A DNA stretch of 41,564 nt from a virus (IMGVR_UViG_3300042924_002592:1-41564), one strand, 5' to 3'; shown: positions 7,006 through 14,213, counted from the stretch's first letter. Made by a program: numbers and translations. Notes: generated from the letters alone by a model not told the origin.

Positions 7006-7684
7006 GCTGTAAATCCTTTGCATCATCAATCAAAACATAGTTCTTCTGAAAGATACCTTTGCCAATTGTGGTATAAAAGTTCATACCAATCTCAATAGGA
7101 TTTTTGAGGTCAGCACGAATTGCAATATCTTTCGTTGAAGTAATTATACCGCCATTTGGCAAAGAAGTAAAGTAAATTGGACGCTTACCGTTGCGATAGA
7201 AACGCAGTTTATTTTCTTTGTATAACTCAATTACAGCCATGGAAGCATTCTGAAACTCAAGTAATGGAGACTTCTTTGCCTCAAGAGTATGAAGGATCAA
7301 CTCACTGTCATTTCTGGTTTTGCATTTGTATCCATATAGACGTTCCCAGTTCTCTGGCATCTCTTGTGTGATCACGCCATTATGCACAATCGAAATATTC
7401 TCATTCCATAATGGCTGATTGAACTCAAGATCAGACGTAGAATATCGGCAGTGACCAATTAGATATAGATTGCCATCTTCATTCACACAATTGTTTAGAT
7501 CGAGTGATTCTAAAAACTGTGTGGCTGGTTTAGCCTCAATGCGAGTTTTAACTTCGCCATCACGCACCCAAGAAACACCAGTTGCATGTAATCCGCGAAT
7601 ACTAGACTCGCGAAAAACATCAGCAAGCATAATCAAGTCACGAGAACTTGGGTTCTCAATATAAGCACCAATGATTGCGCACAT
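6995..7684 (-). CDS. Stand-alone class II glutamine amidotransferase (Ntn glutaminase)
   Basis: The 229-residue protein is a complete class II glutaminase domain without a synthase partner. It begins MCAIIG, so Met removal exposes the catalytic Cys2. The glutamine-binding motifs are RGLHATG (30-36), GHCRYST (77-83), HNG (101-103) and ND (125-126), as in GlmS, PurF and asparagine synthetase. It would hydrolyse glutamine and pass ammonia to a partner. The gene is sandwiched between the TET/JBP-like dioxygenase (stop one base before its ATG, with no Shine-Dalgarno, so translation is likely coupled) and the amidoligase, which it overlaps by 11 bp. The amidoligase or the base-transfer enzyme is therefore the likely ammonia acceptor. 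Confidence 0.85.
   Translation of the reverse strand: MCAIIGAYIENPSSRDLIMLADVFRESSIRGLHATGVSWVRDGEVKTRIEAKPATQFLESLDLNNCVNEDGNLYLIGHCRYSTSDLEFNQPLWNENISIVHNGVITQEMPENWERLYGYKCKTRNDSELILHTLEAKKSPLLEFQNASMAVIELYKENKLRFYRNGKRPIYFTSLPNGGIITSTKDIAIRADLKNPIEIGMNFYTTIGKGIFQKNYVLIDDAKDLQHVR
7143..7171 (-). promoter_or_regulatory. Internal sigma70-type promoter for amidoligase and GNAT
   Basis: On the minus strand, -35 TTTACT at 7171-7166, 17-base spacer, -10 TATAAT at 7148-7143. It is inside the glutaminase coding sequence, about 140 bases before the amidoligase ATG. The match in both boxes and in spacing equals that of the intergenic promoters, but coding constraint cannot be excluded. Confidence 0.45.
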
Positions 7685-7685
7685 A

Positions 7686-8978
7686 TTAGGCGAACATATT
7701 TTCTAGGGTTGAGATTTCTTCATATGCTTTTGGATGGTATTTTTGAACCATCTCTTTTCCACCAACTCTCTCAAGATAGTCATACCACTCTTGTTCTTCC
7801 CACATTCCTTCTGAAATGCCATTCCAGAGTCTTCGTTGGAGTGGATGTTCTTTGTTTTTTCGACGTGACTCAACATAATTAAATCGATGATCTTCATACT
7901 CTTTGCTTCCAAGTTCGAGCATCTTCTCACGCAGATAACAAACAAGACTTACACGCTCAGCAGTTTCATCTTGTAGTTCAATAGGTGTATTGCCGTGAAT
8001 GTACTCATGATTATTGACAAGCAGCAGGTCACCTGGTCGTACATTCACAGCAATACGAACTTCTGGCAATATGAGATATCCACCTGTATAATTGCCATTA
8101 TTTGAAAGAACGAGAAGATTACTCAACCCATTCGTAAAGTCACCAGCATCGCGATGCGCTGCTGTTCTAAATGTTTTGTTCACTGTGATTGTTGTAAACA
8201 CAGTTTGTGGAACGAGGAATGCTGGGTCAATTTTATCTGCTGCTTCACGTTGAGCAGCATGACGATTTGGTAACAATTCTGCAAAACCGCGATCAAGTGT
8301 TTGTAAAAACGGAAATGACATTTGAAATTTATCAAATGAGTTTTGCGTATATGCTGTCGCACGACCATATGGAATGCGAGGATAACGATCAAACCATCCA
8401 GCAATGCCAGACAAAACTACATTGGCATAAGTTGTGTCAGAGATATAAGTTTCTTCAACACCACGTGCTTCTTCTTTACGATCCTTCACAGACATCTTAA
8501 CTGCTTTCTTGAGCCACTTATCAAAGTCAAAATTATCCTCTTTGACTTTGGCACTCAACCAAACAAGACCACGTGATGAACCTTCGTCTTTATATTTCTC
8601 TCGAAGATTTTCTACTTCTTCAGCAACATCAATCTTGACAACAGAATTTTCTGGCTGCTTCTTGAAGAATTCTAAAACACGCAATTGAAACTCAGTAGCC
8701 CATTCACGACCACCGCATTTCTCACCTTTCGGTCCAGCAGCAAGCCCACGGTTTTGAGTTGGTGTTGCTGCTTCTCTCAATCCAGCATACGCAGCATCTT
8801 GCTCTTGTTTGCTGAAGTAATTTTTACGAAACTTGAATGCAATATTATCTTCGTGTTCACTTCCAAGATAACAATCAGTGTCTTCATTGATGAGAGTGTC
8901 AAAATGAGACTCATCAAGAAATTGACCTAGCAAATGTTCGCAATCAAATTTTGATTTGGCAATAATAACTTTTGTCAT
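7686..8978 (-). CDS. TET/JBP-family 2OG-Fe(II) dioxygenase
   Basis: The 430-residue protein has a C-terminal double-stranded beta-helix of TET/JBP type. TVNKTFRTAAHRDAGDF carries the iron ligands His275 and Asp277, followed by LLVLSNNGNYTGGYLILP, the distal ligand in HEYIHGNTP (His328) and the 2-oxoglutarate-binding Arg342 in ERVSLVCYLR. The FRTAxHxDxGD form is the one I associate with JBP and phage TET enzymes, which oxidise thymine or 5-methylcytosine in DNA. Residues 1-250 hold no domain I recognise. It heads the island: a consensus promoter and AGGAG (6 bases) precede it, and the glutaminase follows after one base. No cytosine-5 methyltransferase or dUMP hydroxymethylase is visible in the window, so hydroxylation of thymine in situ is the simplest reading. 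Confidence 0.8.
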   Translation of the reverse strand: MTKVIIAKSKFDCEHLLGQFLDESHFDTLINEDTDCYLGSEHEDNIAFKFRKNYFSKQEQDAAYAGLREAATPTQNRGLAAGPKGEKCGGREWATEFQLRVLEFFKKQPENSVVKIDVAEEVENLREKYKDEGSSRGLVWLSAKVKEDNFDFDKWLKKAVKMSVKDRKEEARGVEETYISDTTYANVVLSGIAGWFDRYPRIPYGRATAYTQNSFDKFQMSFPFLQTLDRGFAELLPNRHAAQREAADKIDPAFLVPQTVFTTITVNKTFRTAAHRDAGDFTNGLSNLLVLSNNGNYTGGYLILPEVRIAVNVRPGDLLLVNNHEYIHGNTPIELQDETAERVSLVCYLREKMLELGSKEYEDHRFNYVESRRKNKEHPLQRRLWNGISEGMWEEQEWYDYLERVGGKEMVQKYHPKAYEEISTLENMFA

Positions 8979-8998
8979 AGTTTTCTCCTGCTCATGAT

Positions 8999-9027
8999 AT
9001 TATATATCCAGCAAGGCGCAATGTCAA
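8999..9027 (-). promoter_or_regulatory. Consensus sigma70 promoter for the modification island
   Basis: On the minus strand, -35 TTGACA at 9027-9022, 17-base spacer, -10 TATAAT at 9004-8999: full consensus. Transcription would begin about 14 bases before the TET/JBP-like ATG, just including the AGGAG ribosome site. It lies directly behind the stem-loop at 9057-9081. Confidence 0.8.
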
Positions 9028-9056
9028 ACTCAGTATTTTCCGAAACGCAAATGAAA

Positions 9057-9081
9057 CTGTGGGGGCATTGCACCCCCACAG
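9057..9081 (-). terminator. Strong stem-loop after the small HTH-like gene
   Basis: CTGTGGGGG and CCCCCACAG form a perfect 9-bp helix with a 7-base loop. On the minus strand it lies 30 bases after the stop of the 97-residue gene and is followed by TTTCATTTG, a poor but present U-rich tract; the other strand is followed by AACTTTTT. It could therefore stop transcription from both sides. With the promoter immediately after it, the unit resembles the stem-loop-plus-early-promoter cassettes described for T4-type phages. Confidence 0.65.
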
Positions 9082-9110
9082 AACTTTTTCAGTTTTTTAG
9101 AATTGGCTGA

Positions 9111-9404
9111 TTAGCCCATCGTGACGCTGATAGCATCGCGGTAGAGAGTCTTGCGAGCACGTGCAATTTGACCCTGATCGAGATACTTCTCGAACTGCTT
9201 CGAAGGATTGCCAAGACGATAGGCAAAAACCTTCTCACCACGCGAATTCGTGACGCGATTGGTGTATACAGAGATACCTTCATTGCGTGCGCGATAAGCG
9301 AGGTCAGCAGCATTGTCAACCTTGAACATGGCGCGAACTTGACGCGATGTCACGGTGTTGCCGTCAGCAAGATAAGAAACAAACGAATTAAGAGCATTAG
9401 ACAT
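9111..9404 (-). CDS. Small conserved phage protein, possible winged-helix
   Basis: The 97-residue basic protein begins MSNALNSFVSYLADGNTVTS and contains TSRQVRAMFKVDNAADLAYR followed by a strand-turn-strand segment (SVYTNRVTNSRGEKVFAYRL), a layout compatible with a small winged helix-turn-helix. I have the impression of related proteins in other aquatic T4-like phages but cannot assign a function. A transcriptional role is only suggested by the fold guess. ATG 9404 follows GAAGG at 8 bases; a GTG at 9419 would bury that site. It has its own promoter, a leader of about 65 bases with a hairpin, and a strong stem-loop after it, so it is a monocistronic early unit. Confidence 0.65.
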   Translation of the reverse strand: MSNALNSFVSYLADGNTVTSRQVRAMFKVDNAADLAYRARNEGISVYTNRVTNSRGEKVFAYRLGNPSKQFEKYLDQGQIARARKTLYRDAISVTMG

Positions 9405-9424
9405 ATTAATAACCTTCACAAAAA

Positions 9425-9466
9425 CACCCCTTCAATAATATCGCAAGATTGGGGCTTTCCTTGCGA
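9425..9466 (-). promoter_or_regulatory. 5' leader hairpin with possible pseudoknot
   Basis: In the predicted leader RNA of the 97-residue gene, TCGCAAG (9466-9460) pairs with CTTGCGA (9447-9441) over 7 bp. The 12-base loop holds CCCC (9454-9451), which can pair with GGGG (9430-9427) downstream to form an H-type pseudoknot just before the ribosome binding site. This is compatible with a small cis-regulator or an RNA-stabilising fold. I recognise no known riboswitch. Confidence 0.35.
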
Positions 9467-9476
9467 CATACTTGTT

Positions 9477-9505
9477 ATTATATAATAACAAATCCCAAAA
9501 GTAAA
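9477..9505 (-). promoter_or_regulatory. Sigma70-type early promoter for small HTH-like gene
   Basis: On the minus strand, -35 TTTACT at 9505-9500, 17-base spacer, consensus -10 TATAAT at 9482-9477. The predicted start is about 65 bases before the ATG at 9404. Confidence 0.75.
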
Positions 9506-9512
9506 CTCTTGC

Positions 9513-9974
9513 TTACCAACTTGATTGATATTCAATCATCCAATCTTCAGGAAGCGCAAGAACATGATCAATGATCTCAATCGTGTTTCGAAGATCATCG
9601 AAATATCCTTCATCAAGTTCAGTGCTGCCGAAAAAGAATCCATCAGTTGGCGGCAAGAGTTCTGCAGCAAGACTATGATCAGCCAAGACTTGTTGGCACA
9701 ATTCGTGTAGTTTGCCTAATTCTTCTCGACCGACGAAATATGCCTTACAATCATCGTTGCCTTCTTGAATATTCTCTACAAACCAATTATGAATCGCATT
9801 TGCCTTTCGCCAGTATCCAACCTCAGCAGTCACTTCCTTGAATGTGAATCCACCATTTTTCATATAATCTTTCAACTCAGGAAACAATTTCACCATTGCT
9901 TCTTTCGTTTCTTTATCTGCTTCGTTGTAATCAGAAAGATACTTCGAAGCATTCAAATACATATCGAGACCCAT
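9513..9974 (-). CDS. Conserved hypothetical protein (MGLDMYL family)
   Basis: The 153-residue acidic protein begins MGLDMYLNASKYLSD, a start shared by a family of uncharacterised phage and bacterial proteins, and contains VGYWRKANAIHNWFVENIQ and GFFFGSTELDEGYFDDL. No catalytic motif is recognisable. AGGAG lies 6 bases before the ATG. It follows the CobS-like gene by 12 bases and is probably cotranscribed with it. No signal peptide or membrane segment is present. Confidence 0.7.
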   Translation of the reverse strand: MGLDMYLNASKYLSDYNEADKETKEAMVKLFPELKDYMKNGGFTFKEVTAEVGYWRKANAIHNWFVENIQEGNDDCKAYFVGREELGKLHELCQQVLADHSLAAELLPPTDGFFFGSTELDEGYFDDLRNTIEIIDHVLALPEDWMIEYQSSW

Positions 9975-9986
9975 GATAATCTCCTA

Positions 9987-11360
9987 TTAGAACACACCGC
10001 CGTTGCTTCTGCGAACAGCAACCTTCTCAAGAGTCGAGATAATACGGAGTTTGATTTGCTCGCTCGACAATCCTTGATTTCGCAACTCTTCAATCTCCAA
10101 CTCAGAGAATGTCACAGACTCACCCTTATACGAAAAGGTGGTAGAGAGTGTGTTGTAGTCTTTGGTTATGACCAATTCATCTGGACGCGCAGTGGTGGCT
10201 GTGGCTTCAGGAGCCACAGGAGCAGGAGTCGCCTCAGCATCAACCTTCGTATACAGATCCAAGAACGCAGTCTTGGTGTCAGCGTCGAAACGATTCAAGC
10301 ACATCTCAATTGCCTTCAAACGATTGTTGAAGATAGAGAATGCCTTGCTGATATGCACAAGACGACGAGTCGAGATGACTTCATCAACCGCACCATCAGC
10401 AAAAGACTTGCGGATAACCTCAGCCCATGTGATCAGACGATCAATGAACGTCGTGTCAGTGATATTCAGAACAGCGAAATTCTTTTCAAGAATCTTGCGC
10501 TCAGTATTGGCTGGCGGATACTCTTGCTCAACAGTGATCGCGAAACGTTCCAGGAATGCTTCGTTGAGTAAATTGGTGCCGATGAATCGACCATCGTCGC
10601 TGCCCTTGCCCTTCGTGTTCGCAGTCGCAATCACGTTGAAGCCAGCAGCAGGATGAACAACCTCACCAGTCTTTTTGTCAAAGTATGGCTTGCCCTCAAG
10701 AATCGGCTGCAAGCACAGAATGTCTTCCGTGCCGAGATCACACTCATCGAGCAAGAGCACAGCACCACGACGCATCGCAGTGATCACTGGTCCTTCACGA
10801 CGCACAGTATTGCCATCGACCAATTCATAAGAACCAATCAGATCAGACTCATCAGTGCGTTTCGTGATATTCACGCGGATCAATTCACGTTTGAGCGCAG
10901 CACAAACCTGCTCAATCATGAACGTCTTGCCATTGCCAGACAAGCCAGTGATATAAATGGGATAGAATATTTGGGACTTGATGATGTCACGCAAGTCATT
11001 GTAGAATCCAAACGGAACATATGTTTCGTTGCGATCAGGCACAAACGACTCGGTGAGATTTTGCGCACGGCGAGAAGCAATGTTCACAACCTGCGCAACC
11101 ATCGCAGCAGCGGCAACAGGTTCAGGTTGCGCCACCGACGCAGGAGTGATGCAGCCAACGTTCTTGGGAACGATATTGTACTGACCGCGACCAACCTTGC
11201 GCTCACGCAGAATGAAGTATGGGAAATTGGGAATCCCGTTCTTCTTGTTCAAACAATAGTCATTCAGTTCCTTGACCGAGACCACATCTTTGTCGAAGTG
11301 CTTGTGCAATTGTTCAAGCACAGCAATCTTCGCATTCGCATCATAATTAGATTTTCTCAT
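9987..11360 (-). CDS. cobS: CobS-like MoxR-type AAA+ ATPase
   Basis: The 457-residue protein is an AAA+ ATPase. From ATG 11360, Walker A is GLSGNGKT (139-146), Walker B is LLLDECD (about 202-208), and there is a sensor-1 strand FNVIATANTKGKG and an arginine-bearing LNEAFLERF, as in MoxR/CobS proteins. Residues 1-70 may form a small DNA- or protein-binding domain. Genes called cobS are near-universal in T4-like cyanophages, but their link to cobalt chelation is unproven. With the CobT-like VWA protein encoded next door it fits a MoxR-VWA chaperone pair. The in-frame GTG at 11372 is an alternative start. It follows the 69-residue gene, whose promoter cassette probably drives both. Confidence 0.85.
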   Translation of the reverse strand: MRKSNYDANAKIAVLEQLHKHFDKDVVSVKELNDYCLNKKNGIPNFPYFILRERKVGRGQYNIVPKNVGCITPASVAQPEPVAAAAMVAQVVNIASRRAQNLTESFVPDRNETYVPFGFYNDLRDIIKSQIFYPIYITGLSGNGKTFMIEQVCAALKRELIRVNITKRTDESDLIGSYELVDGNTVRREGPVITAMRRGAVLLLDECDLGTEDILCLQPILEGKPYFDKKTGEVVHPAAGFNVIATANTKGKGSDDGRFIGTNLLNEAFLERFAITVEQEYPPANTERKILEKNFAVLNITDTTFIDRLITWAEVIRKSFADGAVDEVISTRRLVHISKAFSIFNNRLKAIEMCLNRFDADTKTAFLDLYTKVDAEATPAPVAPEATATTARPDELVITKDYNTLSTTFSYKGESVTFSELEIEELRNQGLSSEQIKLRIISTLEKVAVRRSNGGVF

Positions 11361-11378
11361 TTCATCACTCACTGAAAA

Positions 11379-11588
11379 TTATTTAAGAACAAAACCCATA
11401 TCATCAACAACACGGTGCGGGGCAGCGGCAGTCACATAACCTTCATCACCGTCATCACACCGAACATAGATAACGTTCAAGTCACCCTTTTCAAGTTTAA
11501 AAGTGTCAAATTCCAACACGCGCCCATTACAGGCTGGTGTACCCAGAGACTCGCAAGCCTCAATTTTTATAACGTCGTTCAACTTCAT
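11379..11588 (-). CDS. Small hypothetical protein with leaderless promoter
   Basis: The 69-residue protein (MKLNDVIKIEACESLGTP...) is beta-rich and acidic, with RCDDGDEGYVTAAAPHRV near its end; it could be a small barrel but I do not recognise it. The ATG at 11588 is fixed by the promoter: the -10 CATAAT ends 6 bases before it, so transcription should begin at the A of ATG and there is no room for a Shine-Dalgarno. The CobS-like gene follows within about 20 bases. Confidence 0.6.
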   Translation of the reverse strand: MKLNDVIKIEACESLGTPACNGRVLEFDTFKLEKGDLNVIYVRCDDGDEGYVTAAAPHRVVDDMGFVLK

Positions 11589-11594
11589 AAGACA

Positions 11595-11656
11595 ATTATG
11601 GCTGTTTTCCCGCTAAAACGCAATAGAAAAAACCCGAATAAAATCAATAACTTACG
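11595..11656 (-). promoter_or_regulatory. Promoter cassette copy A: 15-bp box, 18 bp, -35, 17 bp, -10
   Basis: On the minus strand, CGTAAGTTATTGATT (11656-11642, overlapping the stop of the CobT-like gene), 18 bases, -35 TTGCGT (11623-11618), 17 bases, -10 CATAAT (11600-11595), 6 bases, ATG 11588. The identical box and spacings occur at 13944-14005 and 14221-14282. The box would lie about 54-68 bases before the start point, where activators bind. Confidence 0.7.
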
Positions 11657-13937
11657 CCACCGCCAGTTCTTCGGCTAGTTTCGTGAGGAGGAGACGATTG
11701 CTCTTCTTGCTACCCACGTTCTTGGAAAACTCGCGAGCCATCTTATTCTTGTTCATATCGCTGGTGATCTCAAGTTTGTCATCAACGATGTTAGTGTTCG
11801 GAAGAGCAACATAGAAATACTTGTCATATCCGAGACGCTCAACGATAAGATAATTGTGTTCGCGGAAACATTTCTTGGCAACATCTTGTTGATCATGCGA
11901 CTTGTCAGCAATAAGATACTTCATGTCACGTTGAATGGCTTTCTTGTTACCAACAAAGAAACCAAGATGCTTACAACCAGTCACATCGGCAACCAACTCC
12001 GTGATCGCTGCTTGCATATAATAATTATTGGCCAACTTAACTTTCTTCTTGGTCTTTTTGTCAATCAGATAGACAACAGATCTGCGACGATCGTCGTAGA
12101 AACCAGAGTTTGTGTCCATCGGAGGATATAAAAGATTGTTGCCACCATCACCGTCAGTCAGATACACAACGTTGCAAACATCCAACTGATGCTTGTTCTG
12201 GAACGCAGTAATGATTCCGCGAGAAGCAAGCAAAGTTTCGATGAACGGAGTGCCATTCAAACCAAAGCCAGAAGTGTCCCAATTGTATTGCCAGTTGCCG
12301 TGATCGGTATCATTTGAACCATAACTATCATAGCAGCGACCATACTCATTCGCAACGACGCACATCGCATTGAACGCACGACGATATTGCACAGGCGACA
12401 GTGAAGAACCAATCAGATGTTTCAGATGGAACCAATTACTCGTCATCGTCATGTCAACAGCGGGATTAGAGACGAAACGTTTCTGCGTCTTCATCATCTC
12501 GCGCAACTTCTTGTTATCATAGCAATCGTCGCTGAAGCCATAAACTTCAAACGGGACTTTGGCAAGTTTGCAGAACGAAGCAAGCACAAGCATTTGCTCA
12601 ATCGTATTGCGGAGAATGTCGCCCATCGAACCAGACATATCAACGAACATGATGAAGCCATGATTCTTACCCTTCGGCACAACGGTGATCTTCTTGAAGA
12701 GATCATTGCTGAACTTGTACTTGTGCAGCACGTTCATGTTCAACTCACCAGTTCGAGCAGTCTGTGTCCGAGCATACTCGCTGGCTTTCTTGCGCATCTC
12801 AAATTCTTTCAGAATATGCATGATGACTTTCTTGTTGTTCGTGTTGAACTTGCGAACACACTTCTGAACAACAGTATCGTATGCAATACCGTGATGACCA
12901 TAACGACGATCAGTATCAGCAACTTGCGCACGGAAGAATCGCTCAAGATCATTCACAACTTCCGTGTTCGGAAGGATGATGTTCTCAAGAACAGCATCAG
13001 GCAACTCATACATGAAGATTTTGCCAGTCTCGTTGACCAATTCCTGCTCACGCTGACGGAAATTGCGATCAGTTACAGACTGCGGCTCATCTTCATCTTC
13101 TTGTTCTTCTTCATCATCACCGTCACCAGAAGAATACTGGTTGCTGTCAGATTCTTCTTCATCTGACTCAGTTTGATTGTCAGAATCTTCAGCATCAGTG
13201 CCGTCTGATTCTTCGTCTAGATCAGAGTCATCGTTGCCGTCGATGTTATCTTCATAGTCAGAATCATCACCAACGTCATCGTACTCATCAGAATCTTGTT
13301 GATCCTGCTGACTTTCTTCCTTCATCTGCTCTTGAAGGTCTTGTTTGTTTTGAATCTTGTTTTGCTCGTTTTGTTTGGTGTAGTCATACACACGACGAGC
13401 AATGTCAACAACTTGATCCCAAGTTTCAGCAGCCTCAACTTCGCGAACAATCTCACGCTCGAAATCATTGAATTCAACAATGACATGTGAACCCATCTTG
13501 AAACGCAAATTGATGCGATCAATCAGGTTCAACTTGCTGAGGTCGTCGAGTTTCTTGATGCCGAAGAAGTCACGCTCATATAATGATGCATATGCACGAG
13601 CGAAAGATTTTGAAAGTCCAGGGAACTTGCGTTTGACAAGTTTCTCAATGCGAGCATCTTCGATGACGTTCAAAAAGTCTTTGAACTTCTTGTTGTCTTC
13701 GCTGTTCTTGATCTCATTATGCCAGCCCTGCTCAGGTGTATTCAGAGCATGACCAACTTCGTGACCTGTCAGCAAGTCATACAAGTCGCCGTCCATGTCC
13801 TTCCAAACAGGAAGAACCATCGTGCGATTCTTGAGGTCGAAGTATGCCGTTCGAACGTTTTGGTGCGAGACCGTGATATTCTCAGAAGCCAAGAGTTTGG
13901 CAAGAATAGATTTAGATGTCTGTAAATTCGTTTTCAT
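11652..13937 (-). CDS. cobT: CobT-like protein: HExxH metallopeptidase motif plus VWA domain
   Basis: The 761-residue protein has three parts. The N-terminal 200 residues contain a zinc-peptidase motif LTGHEVGHALN (His59-Glu60-Val-Gly-His63) and VIEDARIE, where a third ligand could lie. Residues about 205-290 form an extremely acidic Asp/Glu/Ser linker. The C-terminal half is a von Willebrand A domain with the metal-binding FVDMSGSM (Asp433 onward) and a later VYLTDGDGG. The acidic-linker-VWA layout is that of CobT subunits, partners of CobS. The metallopeptidase motif adds a possible protease function, with the CobS-like ATPase as unfoldase or activator. The ATG at 13937 is 6 bases after a -10, so the transcript is predicted to be leaderless. 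Confidence 0.8.
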   Translation of the reverse strand: MKTNLQTSKSILAKLLASENITVSHQNVRTAYFDLKNRTMVLPVWKDMDGDLYDLLTGHEVGHALNTPEQGWHNEIKNSEDNKKFKDFLNVIEDARIEKLVKRKFPGLSKSFARAYASLYERDFFGIKKLDDLSKLNLIDRINLRFKMGSHVIVEFNDFEREIVREVEAAETWDQVVDIARRVYDYTKQNEQNKIQNKQDLQEQMKEESQQDQQDSDEYDDVGDDSDYEDNIDGNDDSDLDEESDGTDAEDSDNQTESDEEESDSNQYSSGDGDDEEEQEDEDEPQSVTDRNFRQREQELVNETGKIFMYELPDAVLENIILPNTEVVNDLERFFRAQVADTDRRYGHHGIAYDTVVQKCVRKFNTNNKKVIMHILKEFEMRKKASEYARTQTARTGELNMNVLHKYKFSNDLFKKITVVPKGKNHGFIMFVDMSGSMGDILRNTIEQMLVLASFCKLAKVPFEVYGFSDDCYDNKKLREMMKTQKRFVSNPAVDMTMTSNWFHLKHLIGSSLSPVQYRRAFNAMCVVANEYGRCYDSYGSNDTDHGNWQYNWDTSGFGLNGTPFIETLLASRGIITAFQNKHQLDVCNVVYLTDGDGGNNLLYPPMDTNSGFYDDRRRSVVYLIDKKTKKKVKLANNYYMQAAITELVADVTGCKHLGFFVGNKKAIQRDMKYLIADKSHDQQDVAKKCFREHNYLIVERLGYDKYFYVALPNTNIVDDKLEITSDMNKNKMAREFSKNVGSKKSNRLLLTKLAEELAVA

Positions 13938-13943
13938 AGTGGA

Positions 13944-14005
13944 ATTCTGTATGAAACCCTGTAAAAAGGCAACAGGAAAAAACCCTTACGAATCAATAAC
14001 TTACG
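13944..14005 (-). promoter_or_regulatory. Promoter cassette copy B for CobT-like gene
   Basis: Box CGTAAGTTATTGATT at 14005-13991 (overlapping the stop of the 70-residue gene), 18 bases, -35 TTGCCT (13972-13967), 17 bases, -10 CAGAAT (13949-13944), 6 bases, ATG 13937. Spacing is identical to copies A and C. Confidence 0.7.
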
Positions 14006-14011
14006 AAGGGT
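13977..14011 (-). terminator. Putative intrinsic terminator overlapping a stop codon
   Basis: On the minus strand, ACCCTT (14011-14006) can pair with AAGGGT (13987-13982), extended by CG/CG pairs around a T bulge, and is followed by six T (the helix and run share one T). The loop is the repeated 15-bp box region. It would end the 70-residue gene's transcript while the next promoter starts. Confidence 0.45.
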
Positions 14012-14213
14012 AGACTGTACGAATATCACCAATTACACGGCGAAATTCAACTTCATCAGAATCATCACGAACGGAAATATACTCAACTGACCGTCCACTA
14101 GGGTTTTCACCGTAGATTTTCATAGCCTCATTTTCAGTTTTTACTGAAGCCACCATTTTATTAATAAAAATGGGGTGGCTGACCTTTTCCCAAACTTCAT
14201 AATAGGTTTTCAT
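14001..14213 (-). CDS. Small hypothetical protein with leaderless promoter
   Basis: The 70-residue protein begins MKTYYEVWEKVSHPIFINKM and ends VIGDIRTVYPS; it alternates strands and one helix and matches no family I know. ATG 14213 is preferred to an in-frame start at 14249, because the -35/-10 pair lies between them and the -10 TAGAAT ends 7 bases before 14213. It sits between peptide deformylase and the CobT-like gene, with a promoter cassette on each side. Confidence 0.6.
   Translation of the reverse strand: MKTYYEVWEKVSHPIFINKMVASVKTENEAMKIYGENPSGRSVEYISVRDDSDEVEFRRVIGDIRTVYPS

Noticed and set aside
12417-13166. Long plus-strand open frame opposite the CobT-like gene
   Set aside because: It is antisense to a clear VWA/metallopeptidase protein, has no recognisable domains, and lies where the minus frame is constrained. 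Other long plus-strand frames (for example 6472-6993, 9765-10571, 10653-11375) are rejected for the same reason.
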